A program made the translations under genes and the position numbers. Positions 8,596 to 16,835 of a stretch of 64,000 nucleotides of DNA are shown here, piece after piece. Under the pieces are notes generated by a model that saw nothing but the letters and a program-made list of their open reading frames with translations, was not told the origin of the DNA and searched no databases. This stretch comes from Anaerolineales bacterium UBA2395. Its GTDB lineage: Bacteria > Chloroflexota > Anaerolineae > Anaerolineales > Villigracilaceae. Numbering within the stretch: position 1 is the first letter of the stretch; each line of letters begins with the position of its first letter. The DNA lies in the NCBI GenBank assembly GCA_002343775.1, contig DDSH01000007.1, positions 215,603 through 279,602 on the forward strand, given 5' to 3'.

Positions 8596-9833
8596 TCTGC
8601 TGTTGCGCCTGCCAGCATGGGTTCGTCGCCATTGTACGTTTTGAGTTGGGGCCATTTCCAGATGATCATCAAAGTGCCGACAATACATCCGATACCTCCA
8701 GTGACCACCGCGAACGGCGCGCCGAACAGCTGCGCCACCACGCCCGCTTCGATCTCGCCGAGTTGAGGTCCGCCCTGGAAGAAGATCTGGTTGATGCTGG
8801 TCATGCGCCCACGGATGTGATCGGGGGTTTGCAACTGCCGGATGGTATTGCGGATGATGGTGCTGACCCCGTCTGCTGCACCTGTGACGGAGATGGCAAG
8901 CCATGCGACAATAAAGGATTTGGTCAGACCGAACACAAGGGTGGCGAATCCAAAAACGATCACTGCGCCGAGGAACAGTGTCCCCTGTCGGCGTAGTTCT
9001 TTGACTTGTGAAATCACCAGCGCCGCCAGCACCGCTCCCACCGCCGAAGCCGCAGACAGATAGCCATATTCCACCACGCCAACCTTCAAAACATCCTTGG
9101 CGATGATGGGCATCAGCGTATTGGCAGAGGCGAAGAATGTGGCAACAAAGTCCAGCATCATCGTGGAAAAGATGACTGGCTTGGAGAGGATGAAACGAAT
9201 CCCATCCTTGACGGCGTTCATGCTGATGCCCGCTGAGGACTCCGCAATGGACTGCGGTACGTCGCCGATCATGAACAACGCGATCAGCACTGCCCCAAAT
9301 GAAATGGCATTGAAATAATATACCGCTTCCTGCCCAAAGGAGGCAATGAATACGCCGCTCAGTGCAGGTCCAAGCACTGCGCCAACTTGAAAGGCAGTAA
9401 AGGTCATACTGAAGGCATTGGGCAGATCTTTCTTCGGCAGCAAGTTGGGGACCAACGCCTGGCGCGAGGGACCGTCGAAAGCAACCACCACCGCCTGTAA
9501 GGCGGTAATGAAGTAAATATGCCAGATGGTAACCTGCCCAAATTGGGTGAGCAATGCTAACACCAGGGCGAGAAGCGCTGCGATGGATTGCGTCACGAAC
9601 ATCACTTTACGGCGATCCATTGAATCCGCAAGCACACCGCCGATCAGCGAAAAGATGATGACCGGCAGGATACGGGCAACGCCAATGCCTCCCAGCGCAA
9701 TGGGGTTTTCGTCCAGCTGGTTAACGTGCCAAAACAACGCCCAGAGTTGCATCTGGGTCCCTGTGATCGAGATAAGTTGTCCGAGCCAAAGGTAGAAAAA
9801 TTTTCTATGCTTAAGTGAAGGTGGGATGTGCAT
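8592..9833 (-). CDS. MFS transporter, EntS/multidrug-like exporter
   Basis: A roughly 413-residue, 12-helix major facilitator protein. The loop between helices 2 and 3 carries GGVLADSMDRRKVM, the classical MFS signature. Overall it resembles the EntS/MefA-type (MFS_3) exporters, which expel small hydrophobic compounds or siderophores by proton antiport. An in-frame TTG lies 12 nt upstream; I take the ATG at 9833, though neither has a good ribosome binding site. The gene is convergent with the methyltransferase. Substrate unknown. Confidence 0.85.
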   Translation of the reverse strand: MHIPPSLKHRKFFYLWLGQLISITGTQMQLWALFWHVNQLDENPIALGGIGVARILPVIIFSLIGGVLADSMDRRKVMFVTQSIAALLALVLALLTQFGQVTIWHIYFITALQAVVVAFDGPSRQALVPNLLPKKDLPNAFSMTFTAFQVGAVLGPALSGVFIASFGQEAVYYFNAISFGAVLIALFMIGDVPQSIAESSAGISMNAVKDGIRFILSKPVIFSTMMLDFVATFFASANTLMPIIAKDVLKVGVVEYGYLSAASAVGAVLAALVISQVKELRRQGTLFLGAVIVFGFATLVFGLTKSFIVAWLAISVTGAADGVSTIIRNTIRQLQTPDHIRGRMTSINQIFFQGGPQLGEIEAGVVAQLFGAPFAVVTGGIGCIVGTLMIIWKWPQLKTYNGDEPMLAGATAD

Positions 9834-9867
9834 ATTGATAGTCAAGTTGCCGGTTCAAGGATTTGAA

Positions 9868-10695
9868 TCAAGTTCCCCAATCGCGGAGGTATAAAAAGTC
9901 GTAGCCAATGGTGCGGTTGCTGATCTTGGCAATGGGCGGCAGCATCCGTTTGAATTGATAACGCCGAATCCGGGTGGTGACGGTCTCCACGAATTTTTTA
10001 TCAAAGCCTGCCTCCACCGCTTCCAACGGACTATAACGCTGGTCCACTAGAAGGTAGAGAAGTTTGTCCACATCCTCGTAGGTAAAACCAAGTTCCTTTT
10101 CATCGGTCTGGTCTGCCCATAGATCAGCCGACGGGGGCTTATCGATGATCGGTGACGGGATATTCACCGCCCGCGAAAGCTGGCGCGCCTGCGTTTTGTA
10201 CAGATCCCCGATGGGATTGATCGCGCTGGCAGAATCGCCATACAGCGTACTATACCCAAGCAGGATCTCGGTTTTGTTGCTCGTCCCCACCGGCAGCGCC
10301 TTGAACACCTCAGATTGGTCGTACAGCGCGATCATGCGCATACGTGCCATGATATTGCCCTTGCGGACATTCGACATGTTCGGGTCACGCGCAATCAATG
10401 GATCGACCATCGGCGTGATGTCAATCGTTTCGCTCTGGACCTTGAACTGGTCAATGACCATTTGGGCGTGTGCCAGTGAATCGGGCGATGACGTACGATA
10501 CGGCAAACGCAGCACAATGACATTTTCCGCGCCGAGGGCTTCAACCGCCAGCGCACAAGACAACGCCGAGTCTAATCCGCCGGAGAGGTTGATGATGGCA
10601 CGCGTCATGCCTACACGGCTGATCTCAGATTTGATAAAACCAGCCAGGATTTCACGGGCAAGGTCGGTATTGATGGAAAGATTGATATCAACCAC
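9868..10695 (-). CDS. nadE: NAD+ synthase, synthetase subunit
   Basis: A 275-residue NadE of the short type (Bacillus-like length). It adenylates nicotinate adenine dinucleotide and amidates it to NAD+. The ATP pyrophosphatase P-loop is visible as SGGLDSAL near residue 38, and SNKTEILLGYSTLYGD is the conserved substrate loop. I chose the GTG at 10695: AGGA lies 8 nt upstream and the protein then begins where short NadE proteins begin, overlapping the upstream amidase gene by 8 nt. An ATG at 10743 would add 16 residues. The adjacent amidase suggests glutamine, not free ammonia, as nitrogen donor. Confidence 0.92.
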   Translation of the reverse strand: MVDINLSINTDLAREILAGFIKSEISRVGMTRAIINLSGGLDSALSCALAVEALGAENVIVLRLPYRTSSPDSLAHAQMVIDQFKVQSETIDITPMVDPLIARDPNMSNVRKGNIMARMRMIALYDQSEVFKALPVGTSNKTEILLGYSTLYGDSASAINPIGDLYKTQARQLSRAVNIPSPIIDKPPSADLWADQTDEKELGFTYEDVDKLLYLLVDQRYSPLEAVEAGFDKKFVETVTTRIRRYQFKRMLPPIAKISNRTIGYDFLYLRDWGT

Positions 10696-11539
10696 GGGAG
10701 AGGATCCTATCGAGTTCGTTACGGACAAGCGCTGTGCGCTCATCACGCAGAAGCGGCAAACGCGCACGCGTACGGCGGAGTTGGTTCAAATCCAATTGGG
10801 CATAGGTGACGGCTTCATCGTTATAAGGTCCATGAGCGAGTTCTTCGCCGTTCGGGTCGAAGACCGTCGCACCGCCCCAGAAATGAAGTCCATCCTCATA
10901 GCCGACACGGTTGGCATGCGCCACGAACGACGTGAACATGCTGGCATACGCTTTGGTGATACGCTCCACCCAGCGTGCCGATTCGAGTTTGTCCTTGTCG
11001 TTCAAGCCGCGCCCCGGCGAAGCGGACGAGAACAGCATAATATCCGCGCCATCGAGCCAGAGCAAATACGGTGGCGAGGCGTGCCAGAAATCCTCGCAAA
11101 TGAGCATCCCCACGCGCCCAAAACGCGTGTCGAAAGCGCGGACGGCATCGCCCCAGGCAAAGAAGCGACCTTCATCAAACAACCCGTAGGTCGGCAAATA
11201 GACTTTATGGTGAACATGGATGGTCTTTCCACCCGATAGATAGGCGGAGCCGATAAAGAATCGGTGACGGGAATCTTCATCGACGAACCCCACTACAAGG
11301 TCCAGGTCGTGAGACGCTTTGAGAAGATGTCTGAAGACCGGGTCATCCTCTGTCGGCTTGTGCGCCACAGAAGCGACCAGATCCTGCAAGACATATCCGG
11401 TAAGCGATAACTCGGGAAAGACGAGTAAATCCGCTTTTTCCGATTTTGCCTGTTTGATGTAGTCGAGATGTTTGGCTAGGTTCGCTTCCACATCACCAAG
11501 TTTTGTATTGATCTGCGCGAGGGCAAGGTTTAGTTTCAT
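10688..11539 (-). CDS. Carbon-nitrogen hydrolase: detached glutaminase part of NAD synthetase
   Basis: A 283-residue nitrilase-superfamily protein with a Glu-Lys-Cys triad in the contexts typical of the N-terminal domain of glutamine-dependent NAD synthetase: VFPELSLTGY (Glu), YLPTYGLFDEGRFF (after the Lys) and LICEDFW (Cys). In most bacteria this domain is fused to NadE; here it is a separate gene directly upstream of nadE with an 8-nt overlap. It probably supplies ammonia from glutamine to NadE. The ATG at 11539 starts MKLNLALAQINTKLGD, as this family does; 24 upstream codons in frame show no similarity. Confidence 0.9.
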   Translation of the reverse strand: MKLNLALAQINTKLGDVEANLAKHLDYIKQAKSEKADLLVFPELSLTGYVLQDLVASVAHKPTEDDPVFRHLLKASHDLDLVVGFVDEDSRHRFFIGSAYLSGGKTIHVHHKVYLPTYGLFDEGRFFAWGDAVRAFDTRFGRVGMLICEDFWHASPPYLLWLDGADIMLFSSASPGRGLNDKDKLESARWVERITKAYASMFTSFVAHANRVGYEDGLHFWGGATVFDPNGEELAHGPYNDEAVTYAQLDLNQLRRTRARLPLLRDERTALVRNELDRILSRG

Positions 11540-11590
11540 TGGGCGAATCTTACCACTAAAGAAAAGACCTGAGAGAGTTCCCAACCTATG

Positions 11591-11663
11591 TGGAGGCGCT
11601 CGGGGGAACAAAAAAATACACCCTTACGGGCGCATTGATTTGGCGGGAAGGGAGGGATTCGAA
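11591..11663. repeat. Direct repeat copy A: duplicated tRNA-Ser 3' end plus terminator region
   Basis: This 73-nt segment is a diverged copy of 11678-11749. It contains the last part of the tRNA-Ser T-arm, acceptor strand and CCA (read on the minus strand), the terminator-like hairpin and the flanking GGAGGCGCTCG. Similarity stops inside the T-loop (TTCGAA). Confidence 0.85.
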
Positions 11664-11677
11664 TAACACCTCCTTAA

Positions 11678-11749
11678 TGGAGGCGCTCGAGGGAACAAAA
11701 AATACGCCCATACGGACGTATTGATTTGGCGGGAAGGGAGGGATTCGAA
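11678..11749. repeat. Direct repeat copy B, overlapping the intact tRNA-Ser gene
   Basis: This is the 72-nt partner of 11591-11663 and includes the true 3' end of the tRNA gene. The two copies differ by a few substitutions and one indel. Repeat period is 87 nt for the left end. Confidence 0.85.
11695..11722 (-). terminator. Rho-independent terminator of tRNA-Ser
   Basis: On the minus strand AATACGTCC-GTAT-GGGCGTATT forms a 9-bp stem (one G-U pair) followed by a run of T, right after the CCA of the tRNA gene. Confidence 0.75.
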
Positions 11750-11816
11750 CCCTCGGTGGACCGAAGCCCACAACGGTTTTCGAGACCGTCCCATTCAACC
11801 ACTCTGGCACCTTCCC
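11727..11816 (-). tRNA. tRNA-Ser (anticodon CGA)
   Basis: Read on the minus strand, the acceptor strands GGGAAGG and CCTTCCC pair over 7 bp. The T-arm is GAGGG-TTCGAAT-CCCTC, the anticodon loop contains CGA (UCG codons), and a long variable arm (TGGGCTTCGGTCCA region) marks a class II tRNA. The discriminator base is G, as in serine tRNAs, and CCA is encoded at 11727-11729. The gene sits alone between the NAD synthetase genes and the beta-CASP nuclease, with its own terminator. Confidence 0.93.
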
Positions 11817-11861
11817 AAATTTTTGAAGCGGGCGAGATTATACCCGAAAAATTCGCGAGGG

Positions 11862-13256
11862 TTACAAATTCACACCCTCGTGCAAACCGGGATAATGCAC
11901 CTGGTCCATCTTCTGCGCTTTCAAGAGATCCTTTAATGTTCTGGCTTGACGTTCTTCGCCATGCACCAAAAATATCTGTTTGACACTGCCTTTTACTCCT
12001 GTCGCATATTTCACCAGCAGATCCTGCCCGGCATGACCGGACAAACCACCGATGGTTGCCACATCGCATTTGCGTTTGTACGTCTCGCCATAGATGCGCA
12101 CTTCCGATTCGCGGTCCGCCAGCCTGCGACCCAGCGTATCCGGAGCCTGCCAGGAGACGATGCAGATGGTATTCTTTGGGTTTTCGATATTATTCTTGAT
12201 ATGGTGCAGGATGCGTCCATTTTCCGCCATGCCCGAAGCAGAGATGATGATCATCGGGTCGGTGCGTTCGTTCAAGGCTTTGGATTCGTCCACCGAGCGG
12301 ATGTACGTCAGCATTTTGAAATCCAGCGCAGGGTGACGCGCCTCCTCCACAAATTTACGCGTCTCGTCATCAAAACATTCCAAATGCCGCTTGAAGACAT
12401 CAGTCGCATTCACCGCCAGCGGGCTATCCACATAGACCGGCGCGCGCGGCACATCGCCATCGAACATCATCTGGTTCAGGTCATAGACCAGTTCCTGCGT
12501 GCGCCCCACGGCAAAGGCGGGCACGATCAATTTTCCGCCGCGTTCGAGCGTCCGTTTCACCACATCGCGAAATTCAAGGAAAGCCAATTCCGGGTTGCTG
12601 TGAGATTTATCTCCATAAGTGCTTTCCATGATCATGTAATCTGCATGGGTCGGCAGAACGGGGTCACGCAGCAGCGGGAGATTATACCTGCCAATATCCC
12701 CCGAAAACCAGAAGCGGATCTTCCTCCCCTTTTCTTCGATCTCCAGCGAAACACTGGCAGAGCCGAGGATGTGCCCCGCCTCATGGAAGCGCGCGATCAC
12801 ACCGGGAATCGGCTCGAACGCCTGCTCGTAATCCACACCTGCAAACATCCCAGCCACCTCTTCCGCATCTTGCTTGGTGTAAAGCGGCTCGACTGGATCT
12901 TCGCCGCGCTGCGCCCGTTTCTTGTTGACGAACTCCGCATCCGATTCCTGAATGTGACCTGAATCTGCCAGCATCAAACTTGCCAGGTCTGCGGTGGCGT
13001 GAGTGGCAAAAATATGTCCCTCAAACCCCTGCTTGACCAAATTGGGCAAATTCCCCGAATGGTCGATATGCGCATGCGAAAGGATGACCGCATCCACATC
13101 CTGCGGGTTATATCGGAAATTCAAATTGCGCGAATAGGTGTCCGCGCGCCGCCCCTGATACAAACCGCAATCCAATAACAGTTTCTTTCCGTTGATCTCC
13201 AGCAAATGCTGGCTGCCTGTCACCGTGTGCGCCGCGCCATGAAAATTAACTCGCAT
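11862..13256 (-). CDS. MBL-fold beta-CASP ribonuclease (CPSF-like)
   Basis: A 464-residue metallo-beta-lactamase/beta-CASP protein of the RNA-specific CPSF/Ysh1-like group. The metal site is visible as SHAHIDHSGNLP, with further ligands in the FSGDIG and HEAGHILGS blocks. The beta-CASP part shows VPAFAVGRTQEL, DSPLAVNATDVF and ISASGMAENGR, and the C-terminal RNA-handling part LSGHAGQDLL and VHGEE. It should process or degrade RNA in the cytosol. The ATG has GGAG 6 nt upstream and overlaps the RNase D stop by 11 nt, so two RNA nucleases are made together. Confidence 0.92.
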   Translation of the reverse strand: MRVNFHGAAHTVTGSQHLLEINGKKLLLDCGLYQGRRADTYSRNLNFRYNPQDVDAVILSHAHIDHSGNLPNLVKQGFEGHIFATHATADLASLMLADSGHIQESDAEFVNKKRAQRGEDPVEPLYTKQDAEEVAGMFAGVDYEQAFEPIPGVIARFHEAGHILGSASVSLEIEEKGRKIRFWFSGDIGRYNLPLLRDPVLPTHADYMIMESTYGDKSHSNPELAFLEFRDVVKRTLERGGKLIVPAFAVGRTQELVYDLNQMMFDGDVPRAPVYVDSPLAVNATDVFKRHLECFDDETRKFVEEARHPALDFKMLTYIRSVDESKALNERTDPMIIISASGMAENGRILHHIKNNIENPKNTICIVSWQAPDTLGRRLADRESEVRIYGETYKRKCDVATIGGLSGHAGQDLLVKYATGVKGSVKQIFLVHGEERQARTLKDLLKAQKMDQVHYPGLHEGVNL

Positions 13257-14382
13257 GTTTTACTCCTAAAGCTTTCAAGATCTGGGGACCGAATTTTTCG
13301 ACCCGCGAAGGAGAATCCTTCATCAGGTGGAGCAATTCGTTAAAATTCTTTGGCGGATTCTCGGAAAGAATTGCCAGATACGGTTTGGGCAGGATGATAT
13401 CCGACTCGACATGAAGTTCCACCCCCACATTCTTTCTCCACGCCTTGAGTTTTTCCAGCCGCTTGAGCACCGCATCATTCTTACGTTCAGCCTGTTTCCG
13501 CTCCACAAGCGGGGCAACCTCCCCGCGGCGGACCGCCCCGAGGATCATATCGCCCCACAGCTTGATCTGCTTCTCACTTAATCCCGCACCGGAAAGATCC
13601 ACTTTCTTTTCCGGCGGGTTCTTCGCCAGCGAAACAAAGACATCATCCATCACCACCTTGTAGGGCGGGCGGTTGAGGCGTTCCGCTTCTCTGTCACGCC
13701 ATTTGCACAATTGGGCAACGATGGTCAGTTCGCGCAACGACAGATCCTTGCGCCCGGCGAAACGCTCCCAGGAATCGCCATTCGACCGGGATCGGTTTTC
13801 ATCCAAAATACAGGCGCGCCGAAAATCCTCCAGCGCAAAGTCGAGGCGTTCCTTTTCGCGCAGTTCACTCTCAAGGACATCGCGCAAGTCGAATAGATAA
13901 TGGGTATCCAGCCGCGCATAGTGAATCTGGTCCTTCGTCAGCGGGCGCTCCGCCCAATTTGCCTTTTGATGACGCTTGTCCATTTTGATGTTGAACTTAT
14001 CTCCCAGCAATTTATCCAAGCCGACCGCCGGGTAGCCTAACACACGCGCCGCCTGCATGGTATCGAACAGGTTCACAAACGAAAATCCAAAATCCCGCCT
14101 CAGACAGATCAGGTCATATTCTGCGGCGTGGAAAACCTTCTCGATATTCGGGTTGGAAAAGATGGGAGCAAGAACGTCAAGGTCTTTCAGTACCAGCGGG
14201 TCAACCAGATAATCCGCCCGGCTGGTGGAGAATTGCAATAAACATACCTGTTCACGAAAGGCATGCAGACTATTCGACTCAGTATCCACAGCAACACGGG
14301 ACTGTGAGGCGATATCTTCCACCATTCGATTCAATAATTCATCTGTATGGACCCATACGGGCGGCGTGAGAACTTCGGACAT
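13246..14382 (-). CDS. rnd: Ribonuclease D
   Basis: A 378-residue RNase D. It trims 3' ends of tRNA and other stable RNAs. The DEDDy exonuclease residues are visible: Asp and Glu in VAVDTESNS, Asp in HAAEYDLICL, and Tyr-x3-Asp in HYARLDTHYLFDL. The C-terminal half (about residues 210-370) contains an HRDC domain (LCKWRDREAERLNRPPYKVV). It is upstream of and overlaps the beta-CASP nuclease gene, forming an RNA-processing pair. Confidence 0.94.
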   Translation of the reverse strand: MSEVLTPPVWVHTDELLNRMVEDIASQSRVAVDTESNSLHAFREQVCLLQFSTSRADYLVDPLVLKDLDVLAPIFSNPNIEKVFHAAEYDLICLRRDFGFSFVNLFDTMQAARVLGYPAVGLDKLLGDKFNIKMDKRHQKANWAERPLTKDQIHYARLDTHYLFDLRDVLESELREKERLDFALEDFRRACILDENRSRSNGDSWERFAGRKDLSLRELTIVAQLCKWRDREAERLNRPPYKVVMDDVFVSLAKNPPEKKVDLSGAGLSEKQIKLWGDMILGAVRRGEVAPLVERKQAERKNDAVLKRLEKLKAWRKNVGVELHVESDIILPKPYLAILSENPPKNFNELLHLMKDSPSRVEKFGPQILKALGVKHAS

Positions 14383-14434
14383 ATTGGCTGATTATAAACC
14401 CGATGATTATGGATGGAATATTACTTATTTCCCA

Positions 14435-15439
14435 TCACGGCTTTAATCGCAAGGAGGACAGCAACCGGTCATAACCGCGCTGGAGGATGTATCCCACCAG
14501 CAGGGCGACAAGTGAGCCGGGAATCAAGTTGACAAAAATCTTTTGAACCCCCGGCTCCAAACCAAAGACGATCTCAAACACCTTCCAAATGGGACGATGA
14601 TAGAGGTAGGTAAAGAATGAAGCTGTGGAAAGGAATGCCCAAATTCTCCAGCCGCCGATCCGCAGCCGAAAAAGGGATAGCAGCATCCACACCCAGGCAA
14701 GGATGAACAGGTCGGCGGTCAGGATAAACAAACCATGCGGAGATGCCAAGCCAGAACCTGCCACGCGCCAGAAGACAAGCAAAAAAACAATCGCTGCCAC
14801 AACCTTGATAAAAATGCCCAGGTTCATCAAGCGGTCTCGCATGTGTTCAAAACGATAAAAAAAGATCCCAGCCAGAAAGATGAAAAAATATTGAAAAAAA
14901 CGCGGTTCGAACAAACCCACAATTGCATTTGCAGCATAGGACACGCCAAAGACCCCGAAAGCGGAGACAAAAAACCAAAGATTGGGTTTGATCAAGAAGG
15001 ACAGCGAACCAAAGATAAGATAATACCCCACCAACACACTGATATACCAAATGGTCAACAACGGCTTGATGAACACCGGCGATAGCAGCCATTGCAGATT
15101 AAGCACATACGCCAGCATGTCGAAACGCTTCAAAGAAAACCCAAGGACAAAAATGAACAAAGCTAGCGCAAGCCAGTAGGGTGGAAAGATGCGGATAAAT
15201 TTCGACCAGAGAAAGGAAAAAAGGGTTCCCCCTGCCTTGGAACGGGAATACTCCGCGAAGAAACCTGCCAGAAAGAAGAATGAGCCGAGCAGCAATGATG
15301 CCACCACGCCAGCCAACGGATCAACCTCGAAGCCGAACACGGAAGCATCGAACACTTCACTATGGAGCGCCAGCAGCAACAGAATGGCTAATCCCCGCAG
15401 GGCTTCGAATTCCTGCATACGATTTGGTTTTCCGGTCAT
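14435..15439 (-). CDS. Acyltransferase 3 family membrane protein
   Basis: A 334-residue integral membrane acyltransferase with about ten hydrophobic segments. The N-terminus MQEFEALRGLAILLLLALHS holds the family RG-(I/L)-A motif and the conserved histidine. Such proteins O-acetylate surface glycans or lipids using acetyl-CoA. The ATG at 15439 overlaps the stop of the upstream GNAT gene (ATGA), which decides the start against an upstream in-frame codon. The acceptor molecule is unknown; wecC and wecB about 2 kb away suggest surface polysaccharide, but the link is loose. Confidence 0.88.
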   Translation of the reverse strand: MTGKPNRMQEFEALRGLAILLLLALHSEVFDASVFGFEVDPLAGVVASLLLGSFFFLAGFFAEYSRSKAGGTLFSFLWSKFIRIFPPYWLALALFIFVLGFSLKRFDMLAYVLNLQWLLSPVFIKPLLTIWYISVLVGYYLIFGSLSFLIKPNLWFFVSAFGVFGVSYAANAIVGLFEPRFFQYFFIFLAGIFFYRFEHMRDRLMNLGIFIKVVAAIVFLLVFWRVAGSGLASPHGLFILTADLFILAWVWMLLSLFRLRIGGWRIWAFLSTASFFTYLYHRPIWKVFEIVFGLEPGVQKIFVNLIPGSLVALLVGYILQRGYDRLLSSLRLKP

Positions 15440-15867
15440 AGGGTCTTCTCCATCACCATGGCATCCTCCCCGTCGTTGTAATACGCCTTCCAAATATCGA
15501 TGGTTTGATAGCCTTCCCGCTCGTAAAGGGAGATCGCGCCCGTGTTGGATAAGCGCACCGTCAGGCGGGAACGCGGCACACCCAGGTTGCTTTCACACAT
15601 GTGCAAAAGCGCAGTCCCAATTCCACGCCGCTGAAAGCGTGGATCCACTGCGATGGTGGCGATCCAGCCCCATCCGTCGCGCGGACGCGGGTCGCCCGCT
15701 ACAAAGCCAACCATATTGCCATCCTCCACCGCCTTATAGCGGACAACATCCGGAAAGGTCAATACAGCGATGAGGTCGAAGAGGGGCCACGCGTCCTGGT
15801 CAAAACTTTCTTTTTCCAGTTTGCGCAGCGCGTTGAGATCGAGAATGGATGCCGATAGGATTTGCAT
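15436..15867 (-). CDS. GNAT N-acetyltransferase, RimI-like
   Basis: A 143-residue single-domain GNAT enzyme. The acetyl-CoA loop reads VDPRFQRRGIGTALL (Q/R-x-x-G-x-G/A) and the C-terminal NTGAISLYEREGYQTI block is typical of RimI-type protein N-terminal acetyltransferases. The start codon abuts the T-run of a strong terminator (15869-15901), so its mRNA must begin very close to the ATG or depend on read-through from the SPFH operon. Assignment to RimI itself is tentative. Confidence 0.82.
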   Translation of the reverse strand: MQILSASILDLNALRKLEKESFDQDAWPLFDLIAVLTFPDVVRYKAVEDGNMVGFVAGDPRPRDGWGWIATIAVDPRFQRRGIGTALLHMCESNLGVPRSRLTVRLSNTGAISLYEREGYQTIDIWKAYYNDGEDAMVMEKTL

Positions 15868-15868
15868 A

Positions 15869-15901
15869 AAAATAAGGTCTCTCTGTGCGAGAGACCTTAT
15901 T
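15869..15901 (-). terminator. Terminator after the SPFH/NfeD operon
   Basis: Perfect 13-bp inverted repeat (15871-15883 / 15889-15901) with a 5-nt loop, followed on the minus strand by TTTTTA. The T-run ends at the start codon of the GNAT gene. Confidence 0.88.
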
Positions 15902-15917
15902 GTATTACAAATTGACT

Positions 15918-16820
15918 TTACTTCTTGGCGTCTTTGCCGAGGAAGTTATCCAGCATGCTGGTGAACTCCATCGGGAAGATGTACTTGGTGGACGGGCTCA
16001 TGCCCAAAGACTTGAGCGTTTCGAAGTATTGCAGCGTCATGGTCTTCTGGTCCACGGCTTTGGCAGAACTGAAGATCGCATCGAGCGCTTTCGCAAACCC
16101 TTGCGCCTTCAATTCCTGCGCCTGCTGCTGACCTTCGGCTTCGAGGATCGCGGCTTGCTTCTGACCTTCGGCTCGAAGGATGGCGGCTTGCTTTTCGCCT
16201 TCTGCCACGTTGACCGCGGCTTCGCGCGTACCGGTGGATTCGGTCACCACGGCGCGGCGGATGCGTTCGGCGGACATCTGACGGTTCATCGCGTCCTGAA
16301 CATCGCGCGGCGGTACGATCTCGCGGATCTCCACGTTGGTCACTTTCACACCCCAGCGCTCGGTCACTTCGTCGAGGCGGGTGCGCAGCATGTTGTTGAT
16401 ATGCTCACGCTGAGACAGTACATCATCGAGCGGGATGCCGCCGATGACCGCGCGCAACGTGGTCGCCGCAATACCTGCCGCAGCAGTTTCAAAGTTGGTT
16501 ACCTGCAAAACCGACTGGGTCGGCTCCATCACTTTGAAGTACCACAAAAAGTCGATGGAAATCGGGGCGTTATCCTTGGTGATGGATGTCTGTTGCGGAA
16601 CCTCGCGCACCTGCTCGCGCAGGTCCACTTTTACGCCACGGTCGATCACTGGGACAAGAATAACGATACCGGGTCCCTTTGCACCCACACTTCGTCCCAA
16701 TCGAAACACGACCAGGCGCTGGTATTCGGGCACAATGCGGATGGCATTGGCAAGGAACACAAAGCCAATCAGTATGATCGCGCCAACGATACAAGCTATG
16801 CTACCACCTAAAAACTCCAT
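15918..16820 (-). CDS. SPFH/stomatin-like protein
   Basis: A 300-residue stomatin-family protein. Residues 5-27 form one membrane anchor; the SPFH domain follows (IRIVPEYQRLVVFRLGR, PGIVILVPVIDRGVKVDLRE). From about residue 200 there is a long Ala/Glu/Gln-rich coiled coil with repeats of AEGQKQAAIL and AEGQQQAQEL. Such proteins form ring- or cage-like scaffolds at the membrane. It is 16 nt downstream of an NfeD gene, the classic bacterial pairing. Confidence 0.94.
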   Translation of the reverse strand: MEFLGGSIACIVGAIILIGFVFLANAIRIVPEYQRLVVFRLGRSVGAKGPGIVILVPVIDRGVKVDLREQVREVPQQTSITKDNAPISIDFLWYFKVMEPTQSVLQVTNFETAAAGIAATTLRAVIGGIPLDDVLSQREHINNMLRTRLDEVTERWGVKVTNVEIREIVPPRDVQDAMNRQMSAERIRRAVVTESTGTREAAVNVAEGEKQAAILRAEGQKQAAILEAEGQQQAQELKAQGFAKALDAIFSSAKAVDQKTMTLQYFETLKSLGMSPSTKYIFPMEFTSMLDNFLGKDAKK

Positions 16821-16835
16821 TGTTGTCTCCTTTCA

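Noticed and set aside
10143..11239. Long plus-strand open frame opposite the NAD synthetase genes
   Set aside because: Antisense shadow of nadE and its amidase, whose motifs are clear; it has no family features.
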